64,000 nucleotides of DNA from Stratiolaelaps scimitus (taxonomy: Eukaryota; Arthropoda; Arachnida; Mesostigmata; Laelapidae): the NCBI GenBank assembly GCA_019614645.1, contig JABWDB010000004.1, forward strand, positions 11,284,001-11,348,000, given 5' to 3'. Positions 59,002 to 64,000 of the stretch are shown here, piece after piece. The notes under the pieces are model-generated. The model was not told the origin of the DNA and made no database searches. It worked only from the letters and a program-made list of their open reading frames with translations. Position 1 is the stretch's first letter. Every line of letters begins with the position of its first letter. A program made the position numbers and the translations under genes.

Positions 59002-59176
59002 GGCAATAGGGCTTTGGGGCAAAGACAGTTGCAGTAACATCTGGCATATATCAATCGTAATAGCTAGCGAAATGATTGATGCGGCAGAGCTGACAACACT
59101 CGGAAAACTTCTCGGCGAAGGCAAAATTCTACAATTAATAAGGCGAAATTTCAAGGCCCACGAAGCTTTACTCTGA
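59002..59176 (+). CDS. Unrecognised small ORF, possible terminal exon
   Basis: Preceded by an acceptor-like GTGTGTGTTCTAG ending at 59001. The frame ends at TGA 59174-59176. The C-terminal part (SEMIDAAELTTLGKLLGEGK, then ILQLIRRNF) is a plausible amphipathic helix. No family is recognised, and it may be chance. Confidence 0.2.
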
Positions 59177-59868
59177 CGCCAAGACGCGAATAGACAAACT
59201 ACACGTCATAATTAATAATTTCATAATATATAATTCACGATTGCAAGTATGACGGCATAACAGTTGTGCCATGACACTAATGTTTACAAGATTACATAAG
59301 GAAGATATGAAACTAAGCGAAGTGCTTCTTGTTGAATCATACTAATTACAATATTAGTATTCCAGATAATAATAGTGGTGACAAGAAGATGAATCACAAT
59401 CTGATCATGTTGAATTAACACTGCCTGCTAATTATCGACGCCAATCGGATCCCCTTCACGTTCCTGTGCTGGTTCGCTCTGGCACCGGGGCGATCTCTGG
59501 GGAATCAGTTGTTTCCTATTCATCCTGTGTGTCCTGAGATTGATGACTGATTGAAATAGTAGATTTGATTGATTGACGGGTTACGTTACATGATAACGGA
59601 TTGATTGGATGTTACGATGTATATGATTGGACTGTATCGGATAAAGCGCATACGAAGGGCGACTAGAAAACGTCGAAAATCAACACTTTACTGAAAGGAG
59701 AGAGAGAGAAAGAAAGAGAGAAAATAAACACGAACCTGCTGTTTTTCGAGTGCGAGATCGCGCTGCCGGACGATAAAAAATCGAACATCTGAATAGTTGT
59801 TAATAACACTAATTATTATCAGTTTATCGGACAACAATACGGCTTATTATTATTATGACTAATAAGCT

Positions 59869-59892
59869 GAGAGAGAGAGAGAGAGAGAGAGA
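59869..59892. repeat. (GA)n microsatellite
   Basis: Twelve GA units. Confidence 0.9.
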
Positions 59893-60048
59893 TAGAAAGA
59901 GAGGGAGAGAAACTGAATTTATCATAAACAAAACTACGATAGCACCAAGTAGAACCCGGGCCGCTTCTTTAGGCCACTGCTGACCCCCTCTTTGATCTGC
60001 TATAAAGATGTGATGCTTTCTCTCTTATCGTCGTATTGACTAGATATG

Positions 60049-60068
60049 CTCTCTCTCTCTCTCTCTCT
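60049..60068. repeat. (CT)n microsatellite
   Basis: Nine to ten CT units. Confidence 0.88.
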
Positions 60069-60419
60069 TTGTCTCTCAGATGCACAGACCGCTATTTGGT
60101 AATATTGATCGTAAATAGGGCAGAAATAACATATTGTCAAATCTTACTCTTCGCCCGATGCCTGCTATCGTCCAAATCGCCCTGTCAATCTGAGAAAGAG
60201 ATCACTTTGCGTTAGTCATTGGACGATTCAATAGCAAACGGAGGTATTGCTGGTGTAGGAGCACAACATTTGTCGAATAATCAATATATCGCAGTTCTTG
60301 TCTGTATACGATCCCATATGGCCACCTTGATATTACTCGTGAAGGCTGCGGGTGAATCTATCCGAGTCTCGGCGCCCCGAAAGGACTCTGTGAAGTACAA
60401 AGAAACCCTCGATGATCGC

Positions 60420-60437
60420 GCCCCGCCTCGGCGGGGC
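60420..60437. repeat. GC-rich 8-bp inverted repeat
   Basis: GCCCCGCC and GGCGGGGC separated by TC. Confidence 0.75.
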
Positions 60438-61514
60438 TGTCGAGTTACCTGGATGGGTGGGTGTTGATTGTGGCAATATGGGATGTTGCTTTGGGGCGCT
60501 ACGAAGACTCGACGTTCGAGGTCGATTGAAAACCTCGGAAAACGGTATCAAGACACTTTGAGGAACTGGCCAGCTGGGTCCATGTAGCTCACACCCATAC
60601 AGCCAGGGGACGGAGCATGTGGAACGGAGCCAGGTCCCACCTGAATCTGTTTAACTGCCAAAATCTTTATTGATCTTTATTCATCAATCGAGTGCTAAAC
60701 AACAGCAACAAAGAACCGACACAACCAACATCAACAACAGTGGTCATATATATATATATATATGATGATGAGATAACTGGAAAAATGATATGACACAAAC
60801 AACCACGTGAACAAAACAGCAATTGTGTGATTGTGATATGCGGCATACACTATTCGTCGGCCATTATGCTTGTCGTATGCAATTGACTCTTATCTAATCA
60901 TTCGTTGGTTACTATTTTCTAGCCATTGTTGTTTTTGACTTTTCCTCCAGCATAGCCATCGCGCATGTTTATTCCGATATTGTCTTCACATTCACACGCA
61001 TTTATTTCAATGCATCTGTCACGAAAACATATTCGAAGGGATGTCCTCGTATTCATTGTTTTCTATTATTGGCACAATTATTGTTATCGTTACTAACAAA
61101 ACTATTCTAGACACGGCTAATTTTTTTATCTAGGACACTAACTAGATAACTAACGAACTTATAAGCATCCGCTATGATGTACGACTATTGTTAAGTGCCA
61201 TGTGCTGAAAGAGGATGAACAATAAAACTCCTAGCAGTCAAACAGTGTCAAGTAGAAAGAAATGTCACTAATCCTTATTCCGCAAATACATACTAAGGAC
61301 GGGAATATCTTAGCATATTTCGACAGTCGACTCGTATTTGAAGTTCTTCTGCACAAGCAAACACATGGGGGGGGAGGGCGGCCATGGTGTTGGCATGCTA
61401 ACGCATGCAGAAGGTCAATCTCATCCAGTGTTCGGATTATTATTATTACTATGAATAATTTTTATTATTGTTACTACTCGTACGTAGTGATGACCGACGG
61501 AAAAAGTACGTGAA

Positions 61515-61516
<2 letters not shown>

Positions 61517-61551
<35 letters not shown>
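61517..61551. repeat. (TA)n microsatellite
   Basis: Seventeen and a half TA units, the longest pure (TA)n in the window. Confidence 0.92.
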
Positions 61552-61553
<2 letters not shown>

Positions 61554-62531
61554 ATTGAGTATCTCATCCACGCATATATACAGACGCTCACACGGTTGAA
61601 GAAACCCACCCACGAACAGACACAGACAAGTCACAATTGGAGGAAGACGAAGAGAGAGAGAGAGAGATGGAGAGACCCGAATACATATGAGATATACGGT
61701 GTCATTAGAGTTCACGATTAAAATGAATATCGTTGCTAATGTATGCTTCTGGTACTGATCCCCTATCTTGCTTGTAATACTACTGATAATATATATAATC
61801 GAATGGACTGACAACAGTATAAGATGTACTATCGTATGTGCTACTGAAGCCGCCACAAAGCGCTGAACGCTGCGCTGAACGATTTCAATGAACGATTTGG
61901 ATTCGTCGTCAACGGCGGCTGATGATCGACAGACTGAGTGACGCAGAAAACGTAAATTCCGGAAATTACGTGCATCCAAGATCGACACGAATAGATATAA
62001 ATATTGAAACAGCATGCGCACGGCTGCTATGTGTCACATTTCGACCATCAAACAGTTGGCAACAGATGATGATGACGATAGGAATGATGCGAAGCAAATA
62101 GCACACAAACAAATCGAATGGGTCTAATCATAATGATGATAATAATAATAATGATAATGAGAAAATGGCAAGCGTATGAAGGGAGTGGAGACTTAACAGG
62201 CGGAGTCGATGCGATGTACACGCATAACGAGACGAGATGAGAGAGAGAATCTAGACAAGTTGCGCGGGCGACTAATGTCGCGCTTTGCGAGTGGTGTCGG
62301 CATGACCATGCTGGTAACACATGATGTTATTGACAATGAGGATCCTACAGACTGTCCTATGACGAATTGGGAGTAAGGTGAGCGATTAATAGAGTCGATG
62401 GACAGGCCAGAACGCGTGGGCCTGACCCGCAATGCTTACGTATCAGCAGGCGCGGGAATGCGAACGTGCGTGATGACGTGAGTCATATGATAATTATGAG
62501 AATAATAATGATACGACTAATAATTATAACA

Positions 62532-62564
62532 ACAATAATAATGATAATAATAATAATAATAATA
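62532..62564. repeat. (AAT)n microsatellite
   Basis: AAT units with one GAT interruption. Confidence 0.85.
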
Positions 62565-63077
62565 ACTATAAGGATAGTAATACTGACGATGAGGACTGGA
62601 GCGAGATAACAGAACGACAGAGAATGGCGGAGATAGACACACGTGCAACGTCGAGACGCGACTGTCTCTCAACGATGCCCCGCTGCAAAGACAACAACCC
62701 CTGACAGGCGTGTTGGTCCGAAGCATACCCCAGCGACCCGCATTGTATTGTATGAAACAAAAACAATGATTGTATGATTATTTGTGGAGGCCCCGCGGCA
62801 CCGAGCAGCGGCCGACCGGCCGGCCGAGTACGTGCCATGAGCTCCCGCACTCGTGACGGCAGGATCGCCCGTGTCTGTGTTTGTCAATCTGACCGTCGAT
62901 AGATCTGCCCATCTCGGCGTCGGTTGGGCCGTGTGTGCACGATGACGGAGACACATACATATGACACGCTTAGCAGACGCGAGAGATTTCGGAAATCGAT
63001 TTAGTTCCGTCGCTTCCATGATAGTTCAAATGAGTGCAGCAACTCAGCGCGAGCACAGGCGTGCCGCGTGGAAAATA

Positions 63078-63112
63078 ATAATAATAATGATAATAATAAT
63101 AATAATAATAAT
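63078..63112. repeat. (AAT)n microsatellite
   Basis: AAT units with one TGAT interruption. Confidence 0.85.
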
Positions 63113-63153
63113 TAAACTATGTTATTTAGGAGGGCTTAGCAAAATGTTAGATG

Positions 63154-63197
63154 AATATATATATTATATATATATATATATTATATATATATATATA
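63154..63197. repeat. (TA)n microsatellite, interrupted
   Basis: Three TA runs separated by ATTA. Confidence 0.88.
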
Positions 63198-63422
63198 AAT
63201 AAATGAATGATAATAAAAAGATAGAGCTATACACTCACAAAGTTGAAATCGTACCGGTGTTGTCTTTCAGTTTAAATATTATTATATGATTACTGCTGTT
63301 GGATCGTACGACACGTGATACGGTAGATTCGATATAGTGTATACGGCAACCTGGGCATTTAAAACGTACAGAAAGGTGTTGAAAGATCGGTCCCGTTCGT
63401 ACAGATTCGTACGACGAATAAA

Positions 63423-64000
63423 TACGCCCCTCCAGAGGAACGCAATTGGATGCTGTACACCGACGATCTCGTCATGTGTTGTGCAAGCACGTATCACCTA
63501 ATATAACAGGGAATATGAAATTCACGGAGAGAGGTAACTTATCGCGCACCGATGCGTTTCGACTAGGAGGAGAGGTCCTAAAGGTAGTGAATGCCTTCGC
63601 CATTCCTTGATCAGATACTGACAACACGCGGCGGCGCTTCACGAACTACGTCGATAAAATAACGTGCAGAAGCAATGCTTGCGGCTATCACAATTCACTA
63701 GCCTCAGAAGCTCTCTGCGCCTACAGCAATCAGTCGATTCAATCTGAAAATCGTTCCTTCGGCCGCCTACGGAGTCGCAGCAAGATGAAGGCGATAGCGG
63801 AAATAGACCTCCTATCCATTGCAGCGATCGTAGTCAGCAGCTGGATACTCTCTAGCAGATCAAACCTCCATATAATATCCAGGGCTATCACCTTCGACGC
63901 GAGAGGCAAGGCCGCCACGAACCTAATGAACAGTGCCCTTGCGAAGGCTCCGGAGCCTCTTGCAGCAGATTCTATCAATCTCATGTAGGCCGACAACGTC
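63423..64000 (+). mobile_element. Degenerate non-LTR (LINE) reverse transcriptase fragment, runs off the window
   Basis: Three segments in the order expected of a LINE reverse transcriptase, in shifting frames. First is RNWMLYTDDLVMCCAST with a YxDD catalytic motif at 63456-63467 (usual form YADD or FADD). Next is RLGGEVLKVVNAFA at 63560-63601, matching the region just before the conserved F-YLG motif. Third is FNLKIVPSAAYGVAAR at 63738, like the P-x-x-YG thumb motif. After that an ATG frame (63785-63988) continues with LINE-like Leu/Ile-rich sequence. Stops after YTDD, a +1 shift near 63602 and two further stops show it is dead. An RTE or CR1-like clade is possible but unproven. Confidence 0.55.

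Larger units (their letters stand above)
59177..63422. other. Microsatellite-rich non-coding tract
   Basis: (GA)n at 59869-59892, (CT)n at 60049-60068, (TA)n at 60746, 61517 and 63154, and AAT runs at 62532 and 63078. A GC-rich 8-bp hairpin lies at 60420-60437, inside an unrecognised frame at 60219-60467. No identifiable gene was found. Confidence 0.55.

Overview
This is eukaryotic genomic DNA dominated by one long, multi-intron gene on the + strand. It encodes an estrogen-related receptor (ERR), an NR3B-type orphan nuclear receptor. Seven coding exons between 2025 and 45948 join, with consistent splice phases, into a 472-codon open reading frame. That frame carries a full two-finger DNA-binding domain, an ERR-type C-terminal extension and a complete ligand-binding domain ending in an AF-2 helix. 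No second gene could be identified with confidence.

The organism is most likely an arthropod. ERR is found across animals, and several features fit an arthropod genome of moderate size: a CAA/CAG-rich 5' leader, abundant (TA)n, (GA)n and (ATT)n microsatellites, and kilobase-scale introns. A parasitiform mite or other chelicerate is my best guess, but it is an inference and not proven here.

Layout. 1-2024: probable 5' UTR, with a 271-base UTR intron at 107-377 and a long upstream ORF at 979-1419. 2025-2198: coding exon 1. 2199-21678: a 19.5 kb first intron with CpG-rich islands, two TATA-like sites and a candidate alternative first exon. 21679-21985: exon 2 (Gly-rich A/B region plus first zinc finger). 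27983-28204: exon 3 (second finger and C-terminal extension). 34998-35256, 40333-40517, 44366-44513 and 45825-45948: exons 4-7 (ligand-binding domain). 45949 onward: 3' UTR of unknown length, grading into a microsatellite-rich tract that fills the rest of the window. 63423-64000: a decayed non-LTR retrotransposon reverse transcriptase that runs off the end.

The observations most worth a second look are these. A 95-codon frame stays open past the ERR stop codon and is also open on the opposite strand, suggesting either stop readthrough or an antisense exon. A 13-bp stem-loop lies in the proximal 3' UTR. A dense cluster of TGATTGAT (Exd/Hox-like) motifs lies at 48990-49854. Several antisense ORFs that look protein-like lie inside introns. 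No bacterial-type features, CRISPR arrays, tRNAs or rRNAs were seen.
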